From: an uncultured Muribaculaceae bacterium | Lineage (GTDB): Bacteria > Bacteroidota > Bacteroidia > Bacteroidales > Muribaculaceae | NCBI GenBank assembly: GCA_910584545.1 | Contig: CAJUBC010000010.1 | Coordinates: 1 to 51,578, forward strand | DNA length: 51,578 bases | Direction: 5' to 3' | In this document: positions 1 through 7,735 of the stretch, one piece after another | Layout of the letters: every line of letters starts with the position of its first letter | How positions within the stretch are numbered: position 1 is the stretch's first letter | Notes under the pieces: generated by a model | Databases searched by the model: none | What the model was told of the DNA's origin: nothing | The model's input: only the letters and a program-made list of their open reading frames with translations | Program-made: the position numbers and the translations under genes

Positions 1-2
1 AG

Positions 3-527
3 AACTTCTGGATTGTCAAGCCTTCCACCGGTGAGCGGATACGTGCATGGTGGCTCTTCAATGACCTCAGGGTCGGGCAGGAGAAATTCTACTATAAGAT
101 CTTCCTTCACAAGGGTGAATATGTCTATCTTGCTGGGAGCCGGATAAAGAATTCCGATGGAATTCCCGAATTGCAGATTCTCATATGCTTCAACCGTCCC
201 GAAGGCGCTGTCACGACCTATAAGAAACGGTGGGAGATCGAGACGGTTTTCAAGGCCATGAAATCCTCCGGATTCAACATCGAGGACACCCACATGCGCG
301 ACACGGAACGAATCGCAAGACTTGTTGCGATGGTGTGTATGGCTCTTGTATGGGCGTATCTCGTTGGTGAACATAAAGATATAAATATTAAACCGATAAG
401 AATCCTGAAACATGGAAGAAAGGCAAAGTCACTGGTCAAGTATGGTTTGGAAGAGATTGCGACCATACTCCTGCGCCCGACTTATACCCCAAAATTCGAT
501 GTTTTCAAATTTTTGTCATGTACTTAG
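3..527 (+). mobile_element. IS4-family transposase, 3' part (runs off the left edge)
   Basis: This is the C-terminal part of a DDE transposase; the reading frame is open from base 3 to the stop at 527, about 174 residues, and the 5' part lies outside the window. The stretch YKKRWEIETVFKAMK fits the IS4 signature Y-(2)-R-(3)-E-(6)-K exactly, which carries the catalytic Glu. The remaining residues are basic and end shortly after in a hydrophobic helix and a Lys-rich tail, as is usual for the family. No terminal inverted repeat could be assigned in the 125 bases between its stop and the next gene, because the left end of the element is not available for comparison. Whether the element is intact cannot be told from this window. 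Confidence 0.85.
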
Positions 528-613
528 AACGAGAATAATTCATTTTTTTGTTGTGACAGTGTAGTTTTCTCTAAAACAGGTACGTAATAAGTAAGGATGA
601 ACATCTGACTACC

Positions 614-630
614 TGCCCTCCTACAGGGCA
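614..630. other. Short hairpin between the transposase and the BNR_4 gene
   Basis: TGCCCT (614-619) and AGGGCA (625-630) form a perfect 6-bp stem with a 5-nt loop. It lies 23 bases beyond the stop of the minus-strand BNR_4 gene. No T-run follows on either strand, so a terminator role is only a guess; it could also belong to the end of the insertion sequence. Confidence 0.3.
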
Positions 631-652
631 TTGATTCCAGGATAACCAATCA

Positions 653-1978
653 TTATTCAACCTGATTGGAATAGATAGCCTCAGCCGATGGACTCCCGTA
701 TTCGAGGATGTAGACCGGCGTGGGTCCGGCATCGGTAACTTTCTCACCGTCGCCTTGAGAAGTAATCTGTACGAATATGTTCAATGTACCCCCTTCTTTC
801 CATAGATTCTTATCAATTGTCGGTTCCCAGGCATCGACTGAGAAGTCTGTCAGGTCTGTCACCTGCCATTCATCTCCGTCAATGCTCCGAGAAGCTAATG
901 ATACCCTCGAACCTCTTTCCAGATCCCGGAAGATGAAATAGACAGTGTTGCTGTCTGCCACTACCTGAGGTCTCGATATCGGTATCATTTTCGTTCCTCC
1001 CCCCGACAGAGAGAAGGGTAGGCTGCGTTGCGCTACCTGCTCCATCTTCCATCCACCGTCGGTACGACTCACAAGTCTGTACTGAGGAATATGGCTGTCA
1101 GAAGCTCTCCAATATGTTGCGATCATCGGCCGGCCTGAGGCATCTGTCGTCATCGAAGTCTGATTAATAAGTTCAGAATTCCGGGGGATATGCCAGGCGT
1201 ATTCCGCTGTCTTCATCGTGATGGGAAGCGCGTACGCTGTTCCGTCGCTTTTCTTCCAGGTCTTGCCTCCATCGTCCGAGACTGCGTAAGCGAGGTCATG
1301 GTTCGTCTCAACGAGCCATGTTTCGCGCCATACCCATGAGAGATGTATCCTGCCGTCGGGCGATGTACACATCTGCCAATAGGCGTTGCGCTTTCCCTCT
1401 CCGTCGATGAGGATGTCGTGGATCCTTTTCCAGTGTCCGGATTCAATGTCATATCGGTTAAGCACCATGTTGCCGCTTCCCGATTCTCCGTCCCTGTACG
1501 CGAAAATAAGGTCTCCTCCTGGGAGGGAGTGGAATTCCGGATAGGTCACGTTAGTCTCGTTCCGGCCAATCATTGACTCGAGTTCTCCGAATGCGAGTGA
1601 GTCGGGAGCCACGCTTCTCACATATCTCAGCGGATGGCCGTGATGGTCGAAAGAGAGATGGATATATCCCTTGCCGTCCACAGCCATAGAGATGACATTG
1701 TGGGCATCCTTTACATTCCCCTTATATTGTGTGCGCGCCACGTTCCACTTGTCTTCGTTCAGGTTGCGGCGCGCCACGCATACGTAACCCTCTGGGTCGT
1801 AGAAACTGGTATATTGTCTGTCACCTTGACTTGTCACTGAATTTGAGCGGAAAACAGTGGTGTTGACCGATGTCGCGCCGTAGCCTTCCGCCACTTCCGA
1901 CAGATGTACTCCGGCCGTGGAGGCGCAATAGGCCAAACTTGCAAGGGTGATTGTCAACAGGTATCTCGACATCTCCAA
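653..1978 (-). CDS. Secreted BNR_4-type beta-propeller enzyme (rhamnosidase/uronate lyase-like)
   Basis: A 441-residue exported protein with an N-terminal signal peptide (about residues 1-22; Met3 is an alternative start). The body looks like the BNR_4 seven-bladed propeller family. The hallmark is DAHNVIS (91-97) followed by SFDHHGHPLRY (about 109-119), a His-rich segment typical of this family. Known relatives act on Rha-GlcA or sulfated Rha-uronate linkages: GH145 rhamnosidases, PL27 rhamnose-glucuronate lyases and PL24/PL25 ulvan lyases. I cannot tell from sequence reading which chemistry applies. It is the second gene of a minus-strand pair, 19 bases after the GH105-DUF2264 fusion, which supports work on uronic-acid-bearing side chains in the periplasm. 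No SusC/SusD pair is in the window. Confidence 0.75.
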   Translation of the reverse strand: MEMSRYLLTITLASLAYCASTAGVHLSEVAEGYGATSVNTTVFRSNSVTSQGDRQYTSFYDPEGYVCVARRNLNEDKWNVARTQYKGNVKDAHNVISMAVDGKGYIHLSFDHHGHPLRYVRSVAPDSLAFGELESMIGRNETNVTYPEFHSLPGGDLIFAYRDGESGSGNMVLNRYDIESGHWKRIHDILIDGEGKRNAYWQMCTSPDGRIHLSWVWRETWLVETNHDLAYAVSDDGGKTWKKSDGTAYALPITMKTAEYAWHIPRNSELINQTSMTTDASGRPMIATYWRASDSHIPQYRLVSRTDGGWKMEQVAQRSLPFSLSGGGTKMIPISRPQVVADSNTVYFIFRDLERGSRVSLASRSIDGDEWQVTDLTDFSVDAWEPTIDKNLWKEGGTLNIFVQITSQGDGEKVTDAGPTPVYILEYGSPSAEAIYSNQVE

Positions 1979-1997
1979 ACTATAATAATCGGTAAGG

Positions 1998-4310
1998 TCA
2001 GAACAGGTCCTTTATTTTACCTTCTTCTCCCCATCGGTGGTCCTTTGGGAAGGGTTTGCCATCCCATGCCTTTTTCGATGTCCATGGTTGCGGTGCATCC
2101 GACCAGAACGGATGGGTAGCCGGAAGTCCTAATGGCATGAAGGCAAGCGATGTCATGTAGAGGGATCCATTGTTGGTGTACCAGTCGGCTACGTTGGGCT
2201 GTCGTCCGGCGAAACCGATGGTTAGATAGCCTTTCTCGTTGAAGTTATCCTTCCCGTCGAACATGTTGTGCATCACTGCGGTCAGGGCACCGCGGACCTG
2301 TGCCGGAGTCAGACCCGCAGGAAGTCTGTCGTACCAGGCCATCAGTGCGAGAGGCTGCATCGTGGCCATGCGGTAGGGGATGGAGCGGCCAAATACGGGG
2401 AACGTGCCCTCGGGAGAGATGAGCCTCTCGAGCACTATGCTGTATTTCTGAGCCCGTTTCAGAGCGCGGTCGTAATATCTGGAATAATGGATACGGGTAT
2501 AGCGTCCGGACTCTTTCATGTTCTGAAGTGTTTCGAGGTACATCGGGTGGAACACGTAGCTGCTGTAGTAGTCGAACGCGAAATCGGGACCGTCGGCATA
2601 CCATCCGTCGCCTGTGTACCATTCCTCTGTCTTACGTATCGCGGAGTTGACGCGGTATTCGTCGAACGGCGCAGCCGCCTTTGCAAGGAAACTCTCTATC
2701 ACCGAGGAGAAAAGAAGCCAATTGGTGTAGGGCGGGTCTACCCTGCGGATGGCGGTGAATTCCTTGATGTAACGGTTTTTTGTCTCTTCATCGAAATTCA
2801 TCCAGAATGAGTCGTAACCTCGAATGAGGGATTCGGCTATGTATGCGGCATCGACGAGCGGCTGTCCCTCCTTGTTCCATAGCAGATAGTTAGGGCTCTG
2901 GGGATCGACGGCGTTGCGATAGGCCTTCATTGCCCATTCGCGGAGTTGTGCGCGTTTCTGACTCTCTTCCGTGTCGTCGTCCGGAAGTGACAGCCAGGGA
3001 GTGATTCCGGCCATCAGCCGGCCGAACGCCTCCATATAAGTCACGCGCACGTCGCGGCCATCCCAGTTGGGGCTTACCTCTACGAGCATGTTCTTATGAA
3101 GGTTGCCTTCGGCCATGTTTCTAAGTATCGGTTCTGCCATTTTATAGGCGAGGTCTGCCCAGTATTCGCGGTCGGATGCGTTTTCTTTCTCGAGATTCCT
3201 CACATATTCGCAAGCTGCGAGCAGGAATGCTCCGGTTCCGAAGTTTGAGGTTGATTTCTGGTCTACTGTCTGGCCGGGGATCGCCCTTTCTCCTATGGGT
3301 TGTACGAAGCCTATCGTACCATCTTTCTGAAGTGCTATTTTCAAGAGATAATCCCATCCCTTCTTGGCGGAGGCAAGATACTTGGGGTCCTTGAGATAGC
3401 CGTTGTTCACTCCCCAGAGAAGTCCGTATGTGAAGAAAGCAGTTCCGCTGGTCTCATAGCCAGGAGCATGTTCCGGGTCCATCATAGAGCGGGTCCAGTG
3501 TCCTTCCGGCTGCTGCAGGGCCACGACGGCATCGGCGAGTCTTACGTATTTATCCTCGAAGAACCTGTGGTGCTTATAGTCGGCTGGTAGGTCTTTGAGT
3601 ACCTTTGCCAGTCCGGCGAGTACCCATCCGTCTCCACGGGCCCAGAAATCCTTCTTGCCGTTGATGCTTCTGTGTTTGGGATATACATATTTCCCGTCGC
3701 GATAGTAGAGGCCTGTCTCCGGGTCGAGCATTATGCTGTCGCTGTAGGTTATATATTCATATAGTTTGTCAAGGTATTTTCCGTTACCGGTGATTTTATA
3801 CAGTTTCGTCATCACCGGCATCACCATATACAGACCGTCGGCCCACCACCAGTAATCGTTCTGCGGCGTGGACATCTCGTATTCCATCACTTCGCGGGCG
3901 CGTTTAATCTTGCGGTCTTCAGGAAGTATGTTGTAGAGGTCGGCGTATGTCTGGAAGCAGATCTGCCAGTCACCGAACAGCACGTGTTCGTCCGTCTCTC
4001 CGTAGTTATATTTCCAATTGGTGCGGTCATCGCTTTTCGCGCCTTTCCACTGATTGTGCTCGGCCCAGCGCTCCGAGTAGTCGCGCCAGTCGTCATTCCC
4101 GATAAGTGAATATGCCTCCATGTTGCCCGTGTGATAGGCGGCGTTGTCCCAGAAAGGGGAGTGCTCGGCAGGATGCTCTGCCTGCCATTTGTTGTTGACC
4201 TTAATGATAATCTCACGCACCTGTCCAGACTCTTTCGTCTCCGAAGCCGATATGGTAAGCACTATGGCGGTGGCCGCAAGCGTGGTCAAAACAAATCTTG
4301 TCAATTTCAT
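1998..4310 (-). CDS. Fusion of GH105 unsaturated-glucuronyl hydrolase and DUF2264 (GH154-like) domain
   Basis: A 770-residue exported enzyme. I start it at 4310 because the protein then begins with a clean signal peptide (MKLTRFVLTT...SAS, about 1-23); an in-frame ATG at 4388 would only add a polar extension. Residues about 30-370 look like GH105: WWWADGLYM (near 155-162) and FWARGDGW (near 222-229) carry the two Asp residues expected in the active site of this (alpha/alpha)6 family, which removes 4,5-unsaturated uronic acids left by lyases. Residues about 385-760 match DUF2264, with the typical EAFGRLMAGITPWL stretch; some DUF2264 proteins are GH154 beta-glucuronidases. Both domains in one chain could clear saturated and unsaturated glucuronate from the same glycan. 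First gene of an operon with the BNR_4 enzyme. Confidence 0.85.
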   Translation of the reverse strand: MKLTRFVLTTLAATAIVLTISASETKESGQVREIIIKVNNKWQAEHPAEHSPFWDNAAYHTGNMEAYSLIGNDDWRDYSERWAEHNQWKGAKSDDRTNWKYNYGETDEHVLFGDWQICFQTYADLYNILPEDRKIKRAREVMEYEMSTPQNDYWWWADGLYMVMPVMTKLYKITGNGKYLDKLYEYITYSDSIMLDPETGLYYRDGKYVYPKHRSINGKKDFWARGDGWVLAGLAKVLKDLPADYKHHRFFEDKYVRLADAVVALQQPEGHWTRSMMDPEHAPGYETSGTAFFTYGLLWGVNNGYLKDPKYLASAKKGWDYLLKIALQKDGTIGFVQPIGERAIPGQTVDQKSTSNFGTGAFLLAACEYVRNLEKENASDREYWADLAYKMAEPILRNMAEGNLHKNMLVEVSPNWDGRDVRVTYMEAFGRLMAGITPWLSLPDDDTEESQKRAQLREWAMKAYRNAVDPQSPNYLLWNKEGQPLVDAAYIAESLIRGYDSFWMNFDEETKNRYIKEFTAIRRVDPPYTNWLLFSSVIESFLAKAAAPFDEYRVNSAIRKTEEWYTGDGWYADGPDFAFDYYSSYVFHPMYLETLQNMKESGRYTRIHYSRYYDRALKRAQKYSIVLERLISPEGTFPVFGRSIPYRMATMQPLALMAWYDRLPAGLTPAQVRGALTAVMHNMFDGKDNFNEKGYLTIGFAGRQPNVADWYTNNGSLYMTSLAFMPLGLPATHPFWSDAPQPWTSKKAWDGKPFPKDHRWGEEGKIKDLF

Positions 4311-4385
4311 GAGTTGATCAGATATTTTGATTCGGTTGTTAGGGTGGTTCTGAAGCCCGGATATACGGGCGGCTGATTCTTGTTG

Positions 4386-4394
4386 CAAAATTAA
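4386..4394 (-). promoter_or_regulatory. Candidate -7 element for the GH105-DUF2264 operon
   Basis: On the minus strand this reads TAATTTTGC, matching the Bacteroidetes -7 consensus TAnnTTTG. No good TTTG lies 19-21 nt upstream, so the promoter may depend on an activator. The leader it would give contains a GCCCG-6 nt-CGGGC hairpin (4355-4370). Confidence 0.45.
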
Positions 4395-4438
4395 GGTAAA
4401 ATGGCGCGTTTCATGTCATGCCTTTATTCAAAATACAG

Positions 4439-4479
4439 GCATAAATCGTCCAAACATCAATTTTGGACGATTTATGCCC
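4439..4479. promoter_or_regulatory. Perfect 17-bp inverted repeat with 7-nt loop (operator or terminator)
   Basis: Arms 4439-4455 and 4463-4479 are exact reverse complements (GGCATAAATCGTCCAAA in the left arm). The dyad lies about 45 bases upstream of the -7 element of the glycan operon, where an activator or repressor could bind, and 76 bases beyond the stop of the minus-strand cinA. For cinA the stem is followed by TGTATTTT, a weak terminator tail; the better T6 run is on the plus side, where no gene needs it. Both roles are open. Confidence 0.55.
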
Positions 4480-4555
4480 GTTTTTTACGAAAATGAATCC
4501 CTGAAATAAGTATTGAACCCCGTCTCGGTCTCCGTAAAGGGGTGTTTCCGGGATG

Positions 4556-5401
4556 TCAGTCGTCGTTAATTTCTTCCTGAAGAGTGTAATTGTTGCGTAG
4601 AAGTTTGATGAGCATCACCATGCCGTGGTTCGTGGCACTCTCGATCACATTCTCGCGGTTACCGTGGAACTGTATGAGTTCGGCCACCTCGGTGTCGCCA
4701 TACTTCACAGCGATCCAGACGGTGCCGACCGGCTTGAATTTTGTTCCGCCATCTGGGCCGGCGATTCCGGTCGTGGCTATCGCGCAGTCCGTCTGCATCA
4801 GCTTTGCCGCTCCACGTGCCATCTGTATCGCTACCTGTCGGCTCACTGCTCCGTATCTGTCAAGATCGCTTCTCGACACTCCGAGTACTTTCGCCTTGAC
4901 ATCGTTGCTGTAGCTGACCACGCTGCCGAGGAAATATGCAGACGATCCCGCTACCTGTGTGATGCGGTGTGCGATGTTGCCTCCTGTACAGCTTTCCGCA
5001 CAGGACACGGTAAGCTCACGTTCTGTCAACAGGTCTCCCATTACTTCGGCGACGGTCTTCTTTTCAGTTGCTATGAGTTCTTCGGAGAATAGGTCTTTCA
5101 GGCTCTGCTGATATCGGTTCATTCTGAACCGAAGGAGCTCCACTCCGGAATTCACGCCCGCAAGGGTGATGTTGGTGACCAGATTGTCGGTGTTTACGGT
5201 TACCTTCACATATTCAGGCAACATCTGTTCGAAATGCTTAATGAGATTGGAAAGCTCACGACGCGTATAACCATATATGACTACATGACGGGTCTCCCGG
5301 GGTGTGCTCTGGCGATTCCCATCCCTGGACTTGCTGTTCTTTGCTCCCGATTCCCCTTCGTTCTCCCTGACATCGGAGACGGTGTCCGTTACATCTTTCA
5401 T
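4556..5401 (-). CDS. Short-form CinA / nicotinamide-nucleotide amidohydrolase (PncC-type)
   Basis: A 281-residue protein of the CinA family. The C-terminal amidohydrolase domain is intact: AESCTGG (135-141, with the catalytic Ser), GSSAYFLGSVVSYSN and TTGIAGPDGG. The domain hydrolyses nicotinamide mononucleotide to nicotinate mononucleotide, salvaging NMN, for instance from NAD-dependent ligase. Residues about 60-110 resemble the linker domain of full-length CinA (LPEYVKVTV...), but the N-terminal molybdopterin-binding-like domain of about 250 residues is absent and replaced by about 40 polar, low-complexity residues. It is monocistronic and transcribed away from tsaD, with its own consensus promoter at 5507-5538. 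The activity is inferred from the motifs. Confidence 0.85.
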   Translation of the reverse strand: MKDVTDTVSDVRENEGESGAKNSKSRDGNRQSTPRETRHVVIYGYTRRELSNLIKHFEQMLPEYVKVTVNTDNLVTNITLAGVNSGVELLRFRMNRYQQSLKDLFSEELIATEKKTVAEVMGDLLTERELTVSCAESCTGGNIAHRITQVAGSSAYFLGSVVSYSNDVKAKVLGVSRSDLDRYGAVSRQVAIQMARGAAKLMQTDCAIATTGIAGPDGGTKFKPVGTVWIAVKYGDTEVAELIQFHGNRENVIESATNHGMVMLIKLLRNNYTLQEEINDD

Positions 5402-5506
5402 AGAGGTGCCTGATTATGAGGTTTCTTTTATCCTTATATCATATAACAAAATCCGCGGAATATTATCCATGACAGAGGTCCGACAACATCCGGAACGGAA
5501 TTAAGG

Positions 5507-5538
5507 ACAAATTTACAAAATTATCCTGTGATAGCAAA
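5507..5538 (-). promoter_or_regulatory. Consensus Bacteroidetes promoter for the cinA-like gene
   Basis: Minus strand: TTTG (5538-5535), 19 nt, TAAATTTGT (5515-5507). This fits the -33/-7 rule. The implied leader is about 100 nt. A second TAATTTTGT lies right beside it (5515-5523). Confidence 0.65.
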
Positions 5539-5608
5539 CACAAAACTGATTTTATTGTTTGCAATGACTTATATAAGGTGACAATCGGGCACAATTGCTT
5601 TTTCATCT

Positions 5609-5640
5609 TTTGCGGATTGACGAGAATTCGCTAAATTTGC
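5609..5640 (+). promoter_or_regulatory. Consensus Bacteroidetes promoter for the tsaD operon
   Basis: TTTG (5609-5612), 19 nt, TAAATTTGC (5632-5640). The start of tsaD follows about 74 bases later. The 312-base gap between cinA and tsaD holds only these two divergent promoters and no other recognisable element. Confidence 0.7.
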
Positions 5641-5713
5641 AGTTCCAAGCTTAGATGGCTGCGGTGCAGTGACTACATGCACTGTAGCCGGAGAAGTTTT
5701 TATAAAGAAAAAG

Positions 5714-6730
5714 ATGAAGACAATAATACTTGGAATAGAATCATCCTGCGACGACACCTCGGCGGCGGTGATTGCCGACGGATTGCTTCTCAGCAATGTG
5801 ATCGCGAGCCAGAAAGTACATGAGGCTTACGGCGGAGTGGTTCCGGAGCTCGCTTCAAGGGCTCATCAGCAGAATATTGTGCCTGTGGTCAGCGAGGCTC
5901 TACGTCAGGCCGGTGTCCGTAAGGAGGATCTTTCTGCCATAGCTTACACTCGTGGACCGGGATTGCTCGGTTCGTTGCATGTAGGCACTTCCTTTGCCAA
6001 AGGAATGGCTCTTGGTCTGAATATACCTCTTCTCGACGTGAACCATCTTCACGGCCATATTCTCTCACATTTCATCCGTGAGACAGAGGATCAGGAAGTT
6101 CCGGAGTTCCCGTTCATAACGCTTCTTGTGTCAGGAGGCAACTCTCAGATCGTACTGGTGAAAAGCCGTAGCGAGATGGAGATTCTCGGACAGACCATCG
6201 ACGATGCCGCCGGCGAGGCCTTCGACAAGTGCGCCAAAGTGATGGGCCTCCCTTATCCAGGCGGTCCGCACATCGACCGGCTCGCGCAGTCTGGCGACCC
6301 GAAGCGTTTCCGTTTCAGTAAACCTCACCTCCCGGCCCTTGACTATTCTTTCAGCGGCCTCAAGACCTCTTTCCTCTATACTCTTCGCGACGAAAGTAAG
6401 AAGGACCAGGATTTCGTGAAGAACAATATCAACGACTTGTGCGCATCGCTCCAGCATACCATAATTGAAATACTGCTCGAAAAACTGAAACAGGCTATCC
6501 GGCAGACAGGGGTGCGTCACGTGGCTATCGGCGGGGGAGTATCGGCTAATTCAGGTGTGCGCGATGCGGTTGAACGGCTTTGCACGAACTTAGGAGTGAG
6601 GGCATGGATTCCTAAACGCTCTTTCACAACCGACAATGCCGCGATGGTGGCTATCGCAGGATATTTCAAATATCTCGACGACGAATACAGCGACATCTCG
6701 CTTCCCCCCTTCGCAAGGGTTACAGTATAA
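5714..6730 (+). CDS. tsaD: tRNA N6-adenosine threonylcarbamoyltransferase TsaD
   Basis: A 338-residue ASKHA-fold enzyme that moves the threonylcarbamoyl group from threonylcarbamoyl-AMP onto A37 of ANN-decoding tRNAs, working with TsaB and TsaE in the cytoplasm. I start at 5714 because GIESSCDDTS then sits at residues 7-16, as in the family; an upstream ATG at 5669 would only add leader codons. The metal-binding HLHGH (111-115), LVSGGNSQIV and the late IGGGVSAN segment are all present, and the length is normal. It is the first gene of a plus-strand operon with three genes of unclear function, spaced 17, 1 and -41 bases. An essential housekeeping gene in most bacteria. Confidence 0.97.
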   Translation: MKTIILGIESSCDDTSAAVIADGLLLSNVIASQKVHEAYGGVVPELASRAHQQNIVPVVSEALRQAGVRKEDLSAIAYTRGPGLLGSLHVGTSFAKGMALGLNIPLLDVNHLHGHILSHFIRETEDQEVPEFPFITLLVSGGNSQIVLVKSRSEMEILGQTIDDAAGEAFDKCAKVMGLPYPGGPHIDRLAQSGDPKRFRFSKPHLPALDYSFSGLKTSFLYTLRDESKKDQDFVKNNINDLCASLQHTIIEILLEKLKQAIRQTGVRHVAIGGGVSANSGVRDAVERLCTNLGVRAWIPKRSFTTDNAAMVAIAGYFKYLDDEYSDISLPPFARVTV

Positions 6731-6747
6731 CGAATAAAAGTAAAATC

Positions 6748-7176
6748 ATGAATAATTATCAGAATGTAAATGTATCGTCCAAGACGATTCAGTCGATTAT
6801 CGGGGCTGTTGTAGGCATTGTGATTGTGGCTGTGGGACTGATGTTCGCAATACCATGGTACCATGTATGGTCGCAGGAGATGGAAGGTAAGGCCGAATTT
6901 GCCAAAGCCGAGCAGAACCGTAAGATCAAGATCGAGGAGGCCCGCGCCAACCTCGAGGCCGAGAAACTTAACGCGCAGGCTGAAGTAGAGCGCGCCAAAG
7001 GTGCTGCGGAGGCTATCAGAATCGAGAACGGCTCAATAACCCCGACTTACATCCAGTATCTGTGGGTGCGCCAGCAGTCGAATCTTAATGACAAGACCGT
7101 GATATATGTGCCTACTGAGACCAATCTTCCTCTGCTTGAGTCAACCCGCAACATAACCAACCAATCGGGAAATTGA
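6748..7176 (+). CDS. Small single-span membrane protein resembling an SPFH/prohibitin tail
   Basis: A 142-residue protein I cannot name. Residues about 17-36 form one hydrophobic helix (IIGAVVGIVIVAVGLMFAI). A charged helix of about 50 residues follows, with Ala/Glu/Lys/Arg heptads (KAEFAKAEQNRKIKIEEARA..., AEVERAKGAAEAI), like the coiled coil near the C terminus of prohibitin/HflC proteins. The ending (TPTYIQYLWVRQQ..., VIYVPTETNLPL) also recalls the last part of SPFH proteins, where a similar Y/I-P-rich tail occurs. The SPFH domain itself is absent, so this may be a reduced relative. It follows tsaD by 17 bases and precedes the DUF1599 gene by one base, so all are probably cotranscribed. 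Function unknown. Confidence 0.7.
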   Translation: MNNYQNVNVSSKTIQSIIGAVVGIVIVAVGLMFAIPWYHVWSQEMEGKAEFAKAEQNRKIKIEEARANLEAEKLNAQAEVERAKGAAEAIRIENGSITPTYIQYLWVRQQSNLNDKTVIYVPTETNLPLLESTRNITNQSGN

Positions 7177-7177
7177 C

Positions 7178-7735
7178 ATGGATAAAAACATGAAGCCGGA
7201 TACTGCGGCGGAGTTCAAGAATGCCATCGCTATATGTCGCGACATCTTCGTCAAGAAACTTCAGGATTACGGCACGTCATGGAGAGTGATGCGCCCTTCG
7301 AGCCTGACCGACCAGATCTATATTAAGGCCAAGAGAATCCGTACTCTCGAAATGCTGGGGGAGGACAACGCCGCAGTAGATGAGGGTATACTGCCTGAAT
7401 TCATCGGAATTGTGAATTACTGCACGATTGCATTGATTCAACTTTCCTTAGGCATTGGAGAACCGATTCCGCCGGAGGAGGCTTTCCGTCTGTATGATGA
7501 AAAGATCGGGGAGGCTACCTCGCTTATGCTCCACAAGAACCACGACTACGATGAGGCCTGGAGAGAGATGAGGGTTAGTAGCTTCACTGATATCATACTC
7601 CAGAAACTGCTGCGTACTAAAGAGATAGAGTCCAACAACGGACGGACAGTCATCAGCGAGGGTGTTGATGCCAACTATATGGATATGATAAACTATGCAA
7701 TCTTCGCAATCATCAAGCTCCGAATCGAACAGTGA
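7178..7735 (+). CDS. DUF1599-type protein with an internal duplication
   Basis: A 185-residue soluble protein that I assign to DUF1599 from memory of Bacteroidales homologues. It has two similar halves: YGTSWRVMRPSSLTDQIYIK...IVNYCTIALIQL (about 38-90) and YDEAWREMRVSSFTDIILQK...MINYAIFAIIKL (about 124-183). Each half has a Y-x-x-(S/A)-W-R-x-M-R-x-S-S-x-T-D motif followed by a helix ending in N-Y, which suggests two copies of one helical, possibly nucleotide-binding unit. No signal peptide. The gene starts one base after the upstream stop, and its 3' end overlaps the next gene by 41 bases, suggesting translational coupling. The reaction, if any, is not known to me. Confidence 0.75.
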   Translation: MDKNMKPDTAAEFKNAIAICRDIFVKKLQDYGTSWRVMRPSSLTDQIYIKAKRIRTLEMLGEDNAAVDEGILPEFIGIVNYCTIALIQLSLGIGEPIPPEEAFRLYDEKIGEATSLMLHKNHDYDEAWREMRVSSFTDIILQKLLRTKEIESNNGRTVISEGVDANYMDMINYAIFAIIKLRIEQ

